From assembly GCA_004794655.1 (NCBI GenBank), contig SMMW01000605.1, positions 868,001 to 932,000 on the forward strand: DNA of 64,000 bases. The letters are read 5' to 3'. The notes beneath the pieces are model-generated. The model ran no database searches. It was not told the origin of the DNA and was given only the letters and a program-made list of their open reading frames with translations. Position numbers and translations under genes: made by a program. Origin of the DNA: Marisa cornuarietis (taxonomy: Eukaryota; Mollusca; Gastropoda; Architaenioglossa; Ampullariidae). This document shows positions 34,501-45,606 of this stretch, piece by piece (within the stretch, counting starts at the first letter, position 1; every line of letters starts with the position of its first letter).

Positions 34501-37500
34501 CAACATCCACCAACACCTGTATGACAGGAGCCTCTGCCAGTAACATCTCGGCAAGAGATGTAAGTGTCCATAATTTTTTAAATGGAAAGGTAGCTGGCCA
34601 TGTTGAAATGCCAGAGAAAGAACAATGCCTGAGATGAGATCTGAACCCAGAAACCCCAGGACACCCGATCTTCTCTGTGTTGCAGACTAGCGGTTGTTCC
34701 GAATGACCACATCGATTCTTTGGCGATTTTCTGAACATATTTTAGCTCGAAAAAGTAATCGACTGTTGGGTTTCAAAGTCGTCGGGAAGGAATGTGAAGA
34801 CTAATCTCACGTAAAAGGTGAGACTCGCCATGTTGGTTATGCCACAGTTGTCTCTTGCATTCGGTCTGCTCGGGTCACTAAAGAAGTTATCGAACAGTAG
34901 GATAAGTGAATTAAACTTCCAATCTATCGTGGACAGCGACTGTCGGCGCTCGCAGATGAAGATGTCTGGAGCCAGGCGCACAACACCTCGGTAGCTAATA
35001 GAAGCCGCGAAGAAACGTTTGATATTTTGTGACCGGTTCACCTGATTGTGAGTAGCCGCGTGTTGTGCACCTCCTTCAGCCCACCCCGGATAGTCACCAA
35101 CCTCTGACCTCACAGCCTTGCAAAGCATTCTGGGAAGAAGATGGCTTCGTTGTTGAACTGACTTCCCGAAAACCAAATGTTGCAGGGAAAGACCCCAACC
35201 TTTTATTTGTGGTGTGGTATATGTAGACGTCTGCATTAGTAAATTGCGAAGCAAAATAAAGCCAACACACACACACACACACACACGCACGCACGCACGC
35301 ACACACACCTACACACACGCACGCACGCACGCAGAGAAATTGCAATGAATTATCATCCGAATAACCCTGATCCAGGTGAGCTACACAACTTGTTTGGTTC
35401 TGTTCGCAGGTCGCAAGTGCAGGTGGCGAGATTCTGTCACATGACTGCATGTCATTCATCTGTCAGCTCGCAAAATCCACGAAAACCAAGAGCAAGGCAA
35501 CGACTGCCAGTCTATTCATTTCAAACTGGATCCACGAAACGAGGCTGATATTTCGTAACGAAAACTGTGTTTATTCAGACTTCAGCTGGCGACCACAGAG
35601 GTGAAGGTGACTGTGAGGCTGCCTGTCTGTTGCCAGATGTCGCCACCTCTCGTGTTATCTCCACAATCATCGACATAAACAGGAGTTACGCTTCAGCGCG
35701 TGCATGCATTTCTCTTCACGGCTTAAAACAGATGACTGTCGACGACTCTATTGATCATTCTTTGTATATTACATCTTTATGCTTCTATTTTTTTATCATC
35801 CCTCGTAAATCAGGTACGTGTCACTGCCCGAGAGGACAATCGACTCACTCACTCACTCACTCACTCACTCACTCACTCACTCACAGACACACACACACAC
35901 GCACTCGCAAGTTCAAGTTACGAGATTCTACAGATTGGCTGCACGAAGCTTGCAGGAGAATGTTGACTAACACTGAACACAGCTCACACTGACTCACACT
36001 CAGGAATCTCAGGTACGCGGCCAAGTGGTGCCGTCTGGTGTCGCACAAAGCTCCAGACTAGGGACCTTAACTCGCTGCATCAGGATGAGGACGGACGGAA
36101 GTAAAGACGACTGCTGCGCACTTTTTCGCGCATTTCCATTGGCCGCAATAACTTTAATGTCCGTTTGCATGCAATCTCTCCTTCTCCCCCTCCCTTCCTC
36201 GAGTGTATGCGTTTCCTGTTTTGTTCTGCCGGCAGCATATTTACTAGAAAATGTCTGTGAAGTAAAAGAGGGAAAAACAATCCACATTTGCTTAAGGAAA
36301 CCATTTTGTGATGAGACCACTTGCTGCAATAGGAGAGAAAAACATGTCCCTACTCCCCACCTTCCCAAATGGTCGGTTGCCGATAAAACATTCATCTGAC
36401 CTGTCGAGACTTTCACGAAACAGCACACGCATGCACGCACGCACGCACACACACACACACACGACAGAGTATGATCTTCACTGAGCCAGTTATAACAACA
36501 GAATTTACAACTTCTTTCGGGTGTGATGGCATGCACATGAAAGACACCTTGAGTATGTACCCGCTGTGTTGCGTGTCGTCAAACACGAATTCGTTGAGTG
36601 AGTGGTGAGTCATGAGTTGTGAACTGTGCTCATCAATGCACGAAGGACAAGCGAGACCAACAGACCGAGTAATAACGACAAGACAACGTCGTCAGCAGCA
36701 GCACAACGACAGCAACAACACCATGACAGCAAGAGTGACACGAGACAGAAGGACAGTGGAGTTGACGTATAAACAACAAACATAAAAGCAGCGAGAAAAG
36801 AAACCCAAAATAAATTTTAAAAAAAACTATGGCAAAAAGGGAGAAAGGGCAAAAATGGAGGACAAGGTAACATCAATAAAAGGACAAGCTAATAATAATA
36901 CTGAGTATCTAGGACTCGCATACCTCCCTCTCCCCATGATGTCAGGGCGATCACAGAAGGGGGAAGGGCAATAAAACCCTTCTACACCGTTATAAAATAA
37001 ATCACATGAATTTCGTATTAAAGGTGCTAGAGTGGTGATGGTCGTTTAGTATCTTCAACTCTGATTTTTCACAATACAAACCATATCCGCATTTCGCCAG
37101 TGCCTTGTCTCCATTCTTCAGTCTCACAACTCTACTCAAGAAGTCAGTCATGACTGCAGTTACAACTGTCATCGATCCCATCGGCGTGGGAGGCAGGAAT
37201 TATCTCCACTTACACCTGACTGGTGACAGACCGAACAGACCGTGACTGGCTGACATAGCTATACTGCTACAGGCTAGGCACCGGGTAGCGACCCGGGACA
37301 CCACTCAGAATGCCATACCCCGTGCTCGCTGATGTGTGGTGCACCCTGTACGAGTGCCTTCAATCGATACCCCGATCCTACCCTGCAACCTCCACCCTAG
37401 CGAGCAGCAGCCCAGAACAAGGGATGGTATTGTCATGTACAGGCATCGTGTTCCACACATTGTTGTGTTGAATGCAGGCTCTATAGTTCCTATGAGAGAC

Positions 37501-38316
37501 TACATACGTCACTCCTGCCCCACCCCCACCCAAAACAACAAAACAAAACCCGTGGGAACTTAAGCCCTCACCAAGTCAAAACCATTAAATTAAGCATTAA
37601 ATTGTTGTTAAGGAATCTCTTCTAGAAAGGTATTCGAAATATTGATCAACAAACACCTGTCTTGTTACGAAAGTAGCGATAGAGAGAAAGAAGATAAGAG
37701 GAAAAAAAGCAGACGAAACAACAGGGAGATGGGGGAGAGAGGGAAGAGAGGAGGGAGCTGATCTTTTTACGCCGAGACAACAACCAAGGCCATAGCTCGG
37801 CAAAGAAGTTGGCCCTGTAAACAGATGCCATATGTTTACCCGAGACAAGATGTGAACCTTGGATACCCGAGCTTCGCGAGAAGCGCTGCTGCTTCAGAAG
37901 GAAGGAAAAGAACAGGGGGATAGAAAGAAATAAAAAAGAACCAGCGAACGAACAAAAATAAGACAGAACGAAGGAATAAAAGAAAGTAGGACAGAAGGAA
38001 GTGTAGAGAGTACAGCTTAGGTCCTTAGTCATTAGAAACATTCAAGGCATTCGTCGTCACCGAGGCAGTTAGAACTTGTCATCTTTCATCTAGCAAACTG
38101 ATTTTTGTATCCGTCCATTGGACCAGCGACTGCAGCTTCTTCAACGAACACGTGACCACACGTGCCAGCTTGTCGTAGGAGGCGTGAGCACCATCATAAG
38201 TGATCCCACTGTACAGTCTGTGATTGTTATTAACATCTTACATGATATTCATTTCTAACTTCCTCCTTGTTCTCATTTTGCATTCGTACACACGCGCGCG
38301 CGCGCGCGTGTGTGTG

Positions 38317-38363
<47 letters not shown>

Positions 38364-41068
38364 CGTGCGTGTAATTGTGTTTTTTTCCACTCGATCATTT
38401 TGCTTTTGATCTAAACCTACAAGACGAGAGCTCAGCAAGCACACAAACACTCGATACATCTCACAGGGTTTGCTGATTATCTGTCCGCCCGTTCTGCAGT
38501 CCTGATGATCATTGCGATGCCTTTTCCACCATCGGCCACACCCGTCCTTCGCCAACACAGCAAATCGTTTGAAGATAATTATCGCACCTGCAGCTACACC
38601 TGACATTCTCTGTACAGAGCTCACCTCTATTTCACACTCAGTAGTTCCACCCTTAATGCCTTGCTCTTCGTTCTCCCCTCATGTTTCTAACAGGACCCCT
38701 TACTCAAGACAAAGGAAACTAAAACAGTTATGTTTGATGTTTGATGTTTGAAACTGCCAACATCTCTAGTCTACAAGTCGTTTATTTCTGACCTGTGCTG
38801 TATCAGTTCTTGTACACAGTATGGGCCGCGAGCCAGACGACCTTTCCCGGCCCCTTGTAATCGTCAATCATTTTCCCAGGATATATAATAATATGCTTAC
38901 AATTCCATTGACCAGGGCGGGGCCACCTTCACTGCCGAGGGCCCGGGTACAGCAAACTGTTTTTTTTTTTATCTGTCACAATACACTGCATCTGATTTAA
39001 TGGATGAAAATTAGGCTGAACTACTTATAAATAAGTGAAATAAGTGATAAATCAAAAATAAATTACAATAATTCTTTGGTGGGATGAGTCATTAATATAC
39101 ACCAAGCTTAGAAAAGAAACTAACCAAGCATCCATGTTTACAGAGCGATATACTTACGGTGATTGATGCAGAGTGTAATGAGTGAGGAGTAGGTCTTGTA
39201 TTGTTTCGTGTGTGAATGGTGTCTTGTGTTTGACGTCTTGTGTGCGTCATTTGTTCGTCGTCATTTTGGGAAAAGAATGACGTAAAAAGAAGAAGAAAGA
39301 CGACGGTTATGGCCAGATAGAAAAGAGAGAGCAGCGAGTTCTTCATCTTCCATAAATCAACTAGAAATCTCTTCACCTTCATCCCCACCTACTGGGGCTC
39401 GTCGAGCGTGGTGTATGTGTGTAATATGCGTCGTGCGTATGTAAGGTAAGTGTATGTGTGTTATTACATACAGGTCATTAATATGCCATGCAGTTGTGTA
39501 GCCATTTCTAATACCAACATCTGGTATGACCACTAATTTTATAAACTGTAGCCCTTTGCGAGTATTTAATTGACAAGTTGTCTTGACACACCTGGACAAA
39601 AGTGAGAAGAAGCACGCGCATGAGGAAGATGTGACAGGCAGGTGACAACAGCCACGAAATACCTACCTGGAGATACTATAGTTAATGATGTTAATGGAAT
39701 GATAATAAAATTGTGTCCACAGGTACAGCACAGAGTTTGGCTTGCAAGTGTAACTCAAATCATCTCATGTCGTTGTCAGCTCCACCTGTAAATTAATGCT
39801 CCCACAGTTTGCTTCTCGACTTCTCTCGGAACATCACGAAGATGCTTTGGGGTTGGTTTCGAAATGAGCTAAAAGTTATTAACCAAGGAAGGAGATAATG
39901 ATATTATTGATGATAAGATAGAAATGAATAAAGCAATGCATCAGCCCACTCGAGGTAATTATGCAACTTAAATATATACACACATACATAAAACATGCAG
40001 ACAAGAAGCCATGCATATTCACTTTTCTTGGAGTCTGGAGTCTGCCCCATTCACTGTGCCCCGAAGGGCAGAACATTTAAAACCCGTTTCTCTAAAGAAT
40101 ATTGCGGACGATTAATAAGCAGACCTAGTTTACTGCACACCTTTGGACCTCTCGTTTTCTTGAATGTTACTTTGTAACCGTCACAAATTGAAACTAACAT
40201 CTTATTATGCATGTAAAATGATTGATATCAGCGCGGGAGGGATAGATAACGAAGGGGAATGAATTCTGAGCACCTGGAGACAACTCTCGCCTGCTAGCGA
40301 TGTAAACAAATGTCACGTGAAAATACAAGACTTGGACCAAACCTATGACCAACATAATAAAATATAGACTTTGATCATAGGTTGGGTCCAAGTCTTGTAT
40401 TATCATAGCAATCGGTTAACATATGCGCCACCGCGAGCCCCGATGGCGACGATACCTGCTGACGATGACCTCCAGGTACAGACGCACTTACAGGTGCTAG
40501 TCACTAGGGTTCATGGTTATTCAAACTTTCACGAAATAAACATTCTACACCTAAACCCTGGCGTTCTTTTTAACTTCATGTCTGAAAATACGGGCAATAC
40601 ACAAACGAAAGCTGCCAACACCTTAGTTATATCTTATCAGGTAAACTCAGGTAAACTCGCTGTCTGATCTTCTACTGCAACAACGCTGTTATCTTTCCTC
40701 ACAACAGATCCCAGGTGTGGTTGCCTTTCAACTAATTGTTTACGATTCGAACATTTGTTTACTTTGAAATTCAAACTCTACTAAAGTCTACTTCATGCCG
40801 AGCGGGTTTAGCCAGACTTTTTTTTTTTGAATGGCAGTTGAATGAACATACAAACTAAATGTCCCGGTTCAGGAAATCGTTGTTGACCTGATTGGCAAAT
40901 ACACCCACTAGACAACCTCCTCTCCCCCGCTTATACCCGTCACCGCACACACGTCTCGATAGACGCGCGTTCGCGCACGTACACACACTCGCACACTCAT
41001 ACACGCTCTCTTTCTCAAACACACACAGGCACGTTCTCTTTCACACAAACACGCACACGTTCTCTCTC

Positions 41069-41113
<45 letters not shown>

Positions 41114-42165
41114 CACCACTTCTCCACTCACAAAAAAAGCTTCTCGTTGCGAAGACCTCCACTCATTAGTTTTCTTCCGCTACCACCCCCTCCCTTGCCA
41201 GGGCCCATCTGATGTACACTGAACGTGTTTACGATTTGAAGAAAACAGATTTAAGTGCAACCACTCACCCCTATCCCCAAACGACAGAGAGAGAGAGAGA
41301 GAAAACAAGACCAAGAACAATGGAAACAAACAACCAGCTCCTTCTGCAGTTCGTCACAAGGCCACGCGCCGTCCGAGATGCGGAGTTTGACGACACTGGC
41401 CCGTAAAACGGCTGCGCAGAGCGAGGGGAGGGGAGGGTGTAGGTGTGCAGTAGGCGGGAGGGTGAGGGTGAGGGTGAGGCGCACACAGCCTCTCGAACAT
41501 TGCCACGCGCACTGAGTTTACTGGCCGAAGCTGGTCGATGAAGTCAGTCACACTACCGATGCGGATGTTTGTGGGTAAGAGTGGATAAGAGAGAGGCGGG
41601 TAGAGGTGGCCGCACGTGCCCAGCGCTGGACGAAGTTCCCCCTCCCTTCTCCCGTGTTTTCGTCGCAATCGGTATTTTACACCAGACATCCACAGAGAAA
41701 CATTCGGCCAACCGATTTTAAAAAACCGATCATAAAATTTCAGTCGGGATAGGGGATGATGGGGGCTAAAGCTATGTTATCCATGTTCACGGCGTGGTCA
41801 CGTAAAAGTGACGGAAAGAGGTGTGTAGGTTTGGACGGGAGGGGGGGGGAAGGGTAACGGTCGTGCGTGAAATTGCAGGGAAAAGAGAGATCGAATACTG
41901 CAATGGTCAGTCTTACCTGCTGCTCGTCTGAGCCTCCAATTCGGTATTTCCGAAGCATGGCGTAGGCGGCGCCACTGTGTTTATGTGGCGACATCTGCAT
42001 GATTTGCGTGACATCTTGCCCTGCATGCTTGGCGAGGACCTCGCGACCACCCGGGTGCCGATCTAAAAAGTTGGTCACGTCGTACGTAAGACCAGAGTTG
42101 ACGACACGCACCCTCCCTGCAGTTTGCGATCGCTCCCGCAGTTCAAGCTCCTCGGCAGCCCCCAT
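19335..42165 (-). CDS. FA2H: FA2H, fatty acid 2-hydroxylase (six coding exons, 342 aa)
   Basis: complement(join(19335..19399,24393..24642,24765..24931,25229..25481,25963..26007,41917..42165)); the frame is unbroken over 1029 nt. In the family this membrane enzyme hydroxylates C2 of fatty acids for ceramides and sphingolipids in the endoplasmic reticulum, with electrons passing through its own cytochrome b5 domain. Exon 1 encodes that domain, with haem ligands H37 (HPGG) and H63 (PHKHS). The hydroxylase domain keeps the di-metal histidine clusters: H210RWIFH215, H229, H233GQHH237, H291YYIHH296 and H311VKHH315. Hydrophobic membrane segments surround these boxes, for example 187-205 and 255-290. 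The last exon encodes [20 protein letters not shown] plus E and stop, the conserved FGI(S/T)xKLWD end. Human FA2H is 372 aa; the linker between domains is shorter here. Introns 3 and 5 are GC-AG. Intron 1 is 15.9 kb. Confidence 0.95.
19776..19860 (+). pseudogene. N-terminal fragment of a decayed repeat-associated protein
   Basis: This reads [19 protein letters not shown] and then [10 protein letters not shown] before a stop. I recall a family of uncharacterised, often multicopy invertebrate proteins that begins with (C)[14 protein letters not shown]. The piece at 23396-24130 matches a later part of the same family. It lies in FA2H intron 5, antisense to FA2H. The family has no function I can name. 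Confidence 0.55.
20330..23395 (+). mobile_element. CR1/L2-like LINE, nearly full ORF2, inactive
   Basis: In order: an endonuclease domain ([42 protein letters not shown]) at about 20330-21100; a linker; then reverse transcriptase at about 21600-22750 ([46 protein letters not shown], catalytic [17 protein letters not shown]); and the C-terminus ([26 protein letters not shown]) to about 23250. The 3' end is gcaatgagcattcttttgaa and (cat)n. At least two in-frame stops (20717, 22735) and frameshifts near 21305, 21590, 22210 and 22490 disable it. It lies in FA2H intron 5, opposite to FA2H. Confidence 0.9.
23396..24130 (+). pseudogene. C-terminal part of the decayed repeat-associated protein
   Basis: Starting right after the LINE tail the frame reads [20 protein letters not shown], then [15 protein letters not shown], stop, [31 protein letters not shown] and LHEKFPRL, stop. 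A shifted frame continues with [26 protein letters not shown] and, further on, [15 protein letters not shown] and LVDYCW. This order matches the uncharacterised family whose N-terminus is at 19776. Stops and frameshifts show it is dead. Confidence 0.7.
24391..24392 (-). other. FA2H: GC donor splice site, FA2H intron 5
   Basis: Exon 5 ends CAA CTA G in phase 1, followed by GCAAGT. The exon at 19399 starts GA TTT GGA, completing Gly322 and keeping Phe-Gly-Ile in register with other FA2H proteins. The GT four bases on leaves phase 2 and breaks the frame. AG|GCAAGT is the consensus of GC-AG introns. Confidence 0.88.
25227..25228 (-). other. FA2H: GC donor splice site, FA2H intron 3
   Basis: Exon 3 ends GCA ACA G (phase 1) and the intron starts GCAAGT. 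The next exon, at 24931, begins AG GTG GTT and gives LATEVVV in register. No GT donor nearby is compatible with that phase. Confidence 0.85.
27325..27405 (-). mobile_element. Probable tRNA-derived SINE head
   Basis: On the minus strand gttgcccggtggcgcagcgg then ttagtacagtgtctcg looks like the A-box end of the same SINE class as 6803 and 9522. Only a weak B-box equivalent (ggtcagatcactg) follows. Confidence 0.4.
28522..28588 (+). repeat. (TG)n microsatellite
   Basis: A nearly uninterrupted tg run of about 65 bp. It produces long artificial valine/cysteine reading frames on one strand and threonine/histidine frames on the other. Confidence 0.95.
32290..32345 (+). mobile_element. Possible LINE 3' terminus
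   Basis: tttccgcaaggatcaataaa followed by gtattgttatta resembles the end of many animal non-LTR elements (aaggatxaataaagt). No coding sequence precedes it. Confidence 0.3.
33649..33684 (-). CDS. Candidate alternative first coding exon of FA2H
   Basis: The minus strand reads caaaATGGCGGA and encodes [12 protein letters not shown], ending exactly at a strong GAA|GTGAGT donor in phase 0. The next FA2H exon (26007-25963) also starts in phase 0, so [18 protein letters not shown] would be a valid join. That join would give a hydroxylase without the cytochrome b5 domain. The start lies in a YY1-like motif (AAAATGGCGG), which is common just downstream of animal transcription starts. It could instead begin an unrelated minus-strand gene, or be chance. 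No transcript evidence is available. Confidence 0.35.
34575..34712 (-). mobile_element. tRNA-derived SINE copy, minus strand
   Basis: On the minus strand a B box gggttcagatctc (34648-34636) lies downstream of ccgctagtctgcaacacag. The body then reads catctcaggcattgttcttt. The architecture matches the plus-strand SINEs in AARS1 introns, although the body differs. Confidence 0.5.
35264..35333 (+). repeat. (CA)n/(CGCA)n compound microsatellite
   Basis: Mixed ca and cgca runs of about 70 bp. A second block of (CACT)n and (CA)n follows at 35844-35900, and a third (CGCA)n/(CA)n at 36424-36462. Confidence 0.95.
35844..35900 (+). repeat. (CACT)n then (CA)n microsatellite
   Basis: About ten cact units followed by a short ca run. 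Confidence 0.95.
37775..37885 (-). mobile_element. tRNA-derived SINE copy, minus strand
   Basis: The minus strand reads aaggttcacatcttgtctcg (B-box-like), then atggcatctgtttacagggc, gccgagctatggccttggtt. This is the same order as in the plus-strand copy at 6803, so it belongs to the same SINE family. Confidence 0.65.
38292..38362 (+). repeat. (CG)8 joined to (TG)n
   Basis: An alternating cg run of about 17 bp passes directly into about 54 bp of tg. Uninterrupted purine-pyrimidine alternation of this kind favours left-handed DNA. Confidence 0.95.
39158..39388 (-). CDS. Candidate first exon encoding a signal anchor
   Basis: On the minus strand a short basic N-terminus ([18 protein letters not shown]) is followed by [20 protein letters not shown], a strong membrane segment. 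A polar Ser/Thr/Asn-rich stem then runs up to a consensus donor ACC|GTAAGTA. This is the layout of the first exon of a type II membrane protein such as a Golgi transferase. No following exon was identified in FA2H intron 1, so it may be chance or the remnant of a lost gene. The inner Met at 39346 is an alternative start. Confidence 0.25.
40321..40402. repeat. Short near-perfect inverted repeat (hairpin)
   Basis: aatacaagacttggaccaaa with cctatgacca (to 40351) pairs with tgatcataggttgggtccaa and gtcttgtatt (40372-40401). That is about 30 bp of stem with two or three mismatches and a 20-nt loop. The size fits a microRNA-precursor-like fold or the end of a small foldback element. Confidence 0.8.
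41066..41109 (+). repeat. (CA)n microsatellite
   Basis: About 40 bp of ca repeats within a longer ca/ct-rich tract from 40940. Confidence 0.95.
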
Positions 42166-42560
42166 CGTCTGCTCCTACCTTTCCCTCTTCTCACCGCCGC
42201 CGCTGGTGTACGTAAGCGAGTACTCAGGTGTGCAGAGGTCTCCCCCCCCCACACGCGCATATGTGTGCACGACAGCACTCACAAGACTTCTTATGAACGG
42301 ACTCGGACAACATTCGCGGGGACTTGGCCTTTTCGTGAATTATCCATGTCAAGGCTACGCCTGATTCGTCGAATCAAATCGTTCGCTACAGATGGCGGTG
42401 AGGTCAGGGACAGCAAGCGGTGATTTGATTGGTCGTTTTGTGGCGTCTACCCCCCGCGTTGCCGAGGTTATGAGCTGCTTGCGGTGCGGCAGTCGCGGTA
42501 GTCGCGCGGCACAGTAACCGGCGTGTCGCGAGAAATCAATTTGTCTTGCATAACTTTTAG
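42166..42560 (-). promoter_or_regulatory. FA2H: FA2H 5' region
   Basis: DNA upstream of the cytochrome b5 exon is clearly richer in CG dinucleotides than the flanks (for example around 42440-42530), which suits a TATA-less promoter. The FA2H start has A at -3 and G at +4. An open frame on the minus strand at 42355-42645 has no recognisable content. The start site is not defined. Confidence 0.45.
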
Positions 42561-44380
42561 GTTTGCCGCGAAAACAGCCTCCCATCATCAGACTCGTATT
42601 AAAACGTATCACCCCGAACATAGGCTGCCCGCTAAATTTAGCCACATACTTCTCGCCACTGTCTTCATCTACCGGCTATTCCATATAATCGTTGATATCG
42701 TCAACGTCACCGTGCAGACTGAACGATGTACACTTGACTCACTATTACAGGAGAGATAACGGGGGGTGGGGGTGGGGTAAGGTCAGGGGTCTTCGGAGAA
42801 TAAGCCTACCTGCGTTCTGCGAAGCTCCCGTAAGGTAACATACACTCAAGACAGGTGAGGAGTATTTTAAGGAGGGTTTGCAAACTATACTGTCTGCTCT
42901 CAGCCACGCTTGTGTTGAGTCTATCATTTTCTGAACAGAAGTGGTGCTATCTTTATCACAGGCTTTTTTTTTAATACACTGCGAAACATTTTCATTCCCA
43001 TTCCTGCTTCAACACCCAACCTCTCCCCTCGACCCCCGAGCGCGTGTGATGTGAATTGCTCCTCGTTTTATTATTTCTTTCGATTGGAGTGACTGCACCT
43101 ACAGCAGCGTTGCAAGGAAAAGTTTGCCCAAGGGAAAACAAATGCTCCATCTGATGATTGTGTAAAACTGTCATCGCAGTGAGACATCTGTTTTGACAAC
43201 AGAGAAGCAGGACAGACAAGCTGAGTTATCATAATATATATATATATCTCAGTGACTGACACACACACACACACACACTCAAATGTTATTGTAATTTGTT
43301 ATAAACTCCTTATCTAAGCGAATGTGTCCTTCTCTCCTCACACAATAAAGAAATTAAATTCGAAGCTTTCATCAAGGTGCTTGTTATTATTTTACTGACA
43401 ATGTAGCTTTATTTTTCGGTTCCGTCTCGAAATCTCGCAGGCCAAGTCAATAAATTTCTCGTTGTTTCTCTGTTTTATTGAAGACGATGACGAGGCGACA
43501 GGCAGGCAGTCATACACATGTGAATTGATGTCACTTTGGATGACAATAACTATGCAGTCTGCACACCATGCAGTCGTCAGGAGGGAGGATGGTGAGGGGT
43601 GCAAAATCGACATCAGTTTGCGGAAAGGGAAGGGAGGGGGATTTTGCAAGTCACTGTTTATAGTTTTACAAGAGGATTTAAAACTGCAGGCGCGCGCAGT
43701 TACAGGGTCACAGGAGCAACAGGAGGCCGATATTATCTGTCGATGACTTCACTTCCGGCGCAAAGCATGTGATCCTGTGATGTGGTGGATATTCAAGTAG
43801 TACACGCCTACAATAAGCCAGCAAAGCAGGTATGACAATAAAAAAACCTCCATAATAATAAAGACAATTTACGACCAGTCAAGCTAGACTTTAAAATACA
43901 AAGCGGGAGTTTTAAAATACAAAGCGGGAGTTTGTGATGGAGGTGAAGCCAGGCGCGGGTCTACCATCAGGCGAACAAGCAGTTGATTAGAGCGAAAGCA
44001 CACAGAGAGCCACAGTGGTGATCTGTATTCAGCCACGAATGATGTCTGGGTATGGTGAACAGGACTAGTCATGACTCATTTAACTTACAGCATAATAAAG
44101 TCTGATAATAGTTATATCTAATCCATGTAGATAGCATAACGACGGGCACGTGTCGCTTAGTCAACAGTCCGCCGTGTTCTCACACATTCCTATCACCGGC
44201 TCTCAAGGCTAAACTATTTCCCGCAAAACATTTAAAACTCCTTTTGTTAAGCGTTAAATTAATAATTTTTGGTTGAATATACCATCAGATACAATCTGGA
44301 AAGATGCCATAGATATACATATCACACACATTGACAGACGTGATTTATAATGGAATACATACTTTGAAAGACTTGATAAC

Positions 44381-44542
44381 ATCACAGATGGGAATTAATA
44401 TGTCTTCGTCTCTCTCTCTCTCTCTCACGTTTTAAACTATTGCTATAAAGACAGCTGATACTATCACAGATGGAAATTAATATGTCTAATGTCTTCTCTC
44501 TCTCTCCCGTTTTAAACTATTGCTATAAAGACAGCTGGTACC
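44381..44542 (+). repeat. Tandem repeat, 82-bp unit, about two copies
   Basis: atcacagatgg(g/a)aattaat begins copies at 44381 and 44463. Each contains a (tc)n run and then gttttaaactattgctataa. A decayed third start, atcaaagattggaat, is at about 44543. Confidence 0.9.
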
Positions 44543-45517
44543 ATCAAAGATTGGAATGAACTCGAATTTCCTTTTTATTTTTCTCTTTCGCGCCTTTTCC
44601 AGATATTTCTGTCTTTTTCTTCCCTTCATCTTTCCTTGTTTTCCATATGTCACAAGGACATGTTGAGAAAGAAAGGTGGCTTAAACGGTATGAGTTACAA
44701 GGAAATTCTTCTTGAAATGATTGTCTCGAATAAAGTCTCAGAAAATGATTGGTAAATACAGAAACTTGCTTTTCAGTCCAAAAACGGTGATCCCATTCGT
44801 CTTGTCTTCTTGTATAAATCTGTAGAAAAGAGGTGTACTAAGTACACATTTCGAAGAAATCTTGTTTGCTTTGTTTATGCTCAGTTCTATCATTAAATGA
44901 ACTGGTAATTGCTTAGGGCGCAGACACTGAGTGGATCACAGAGATGGTCTGCCGCGTTCTTTTTTTTGTTTTTTTTTTGTTTAATGGACGAATGACATTA
45001 GGAGAAAATATCATTCTGTACATATCTCGGCTACCCATTTGTCTACAAAAATTAAAGTAATAATAGGCGTAGCTATTTTTTTTAACTAATAATTTTTATA
45101 AATGGTCTAGGCTGCCGTATTGGTAGTAATGATTGTTCAGTTTAGTTTACCAAACACCCCGACAACAGTGGAAAACTTCCAAAGCCTAAAACGAACCTCA
45201 ATCTTCATCGTTGAAGATAATTTGTTGGATAATTAATATACCACATGCTGCAGTGTTAGAATTTTAACAGAACGTCCCAGAACGTGGCATCTTCTCTAGG
45301 TCGGAAAGAATAACTCCCTGCACAACAAAAGGCAAGGAAAAGAATGGTTTAAGCCTCAATTTGATGACCAAAATACATAAATTAATTGTTGACTGTGTTA
45401 TAATTACTTGACTCTTTTGCTTGGGTTTGTATGTCGTTAACGGTCGGGGGGGGGGGAAGTTAGGGGACTTGTCTTTTGCCTCAGGCGCAATGAAGCGTAG
45501 TACCGACCCTGGGTAAA

Positions 45518-45519
<2 letters not shown>

Positions 45520-45585
<66 letters not shown>

Positions 45586-45606
45586 TGCGTGCGTGCGTGC
45601 GTGCGT
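45520..45606 (+). repeat. (TG)n/(TGCG)n microsatellite
   Basis: About 62 bp of tg followed by gtgc units and a short ga run. Confidence 0.95.

Larger units (their letters stand above)
26008..41916 (-). other. FA2H: FA2H intron 1 (15.9 kb), repeat-filled
   Basis: No complete nested gene is visible. The intron contains SINE-like fragments (27325, 34575, 37775), several CA/TG and CACT microsatellites, a LINE-type 3' terminus near 32300, two candidate coding exons on the minus strand (33649-33684 and 39158-39388) and a hairpin at 40321. Poly-A/T and homopolymer runs are frequent. Stretches 28.6-32.2, 35.9-37.7 and 38.4-39.1 kb hold nothing I can assign. Confidence 0.7.

Noticed and set aside
34742..35308. 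188-codon minus-strand open frame
   Set aside because: Its 5' part runs through a CA microsatellite, no family was recognised, and an open frame of this length is expected about once by chance in 64 kb.
42355..42645. 96-codon minus-strand frame upstream of FA2H as an additional FA2H exon
   Set aside because: Exon 1 already has a complete cytochrome b5 start with good initiation context, and the frame has no recognisable content; it lies in CG-richer promoter-like DNA.
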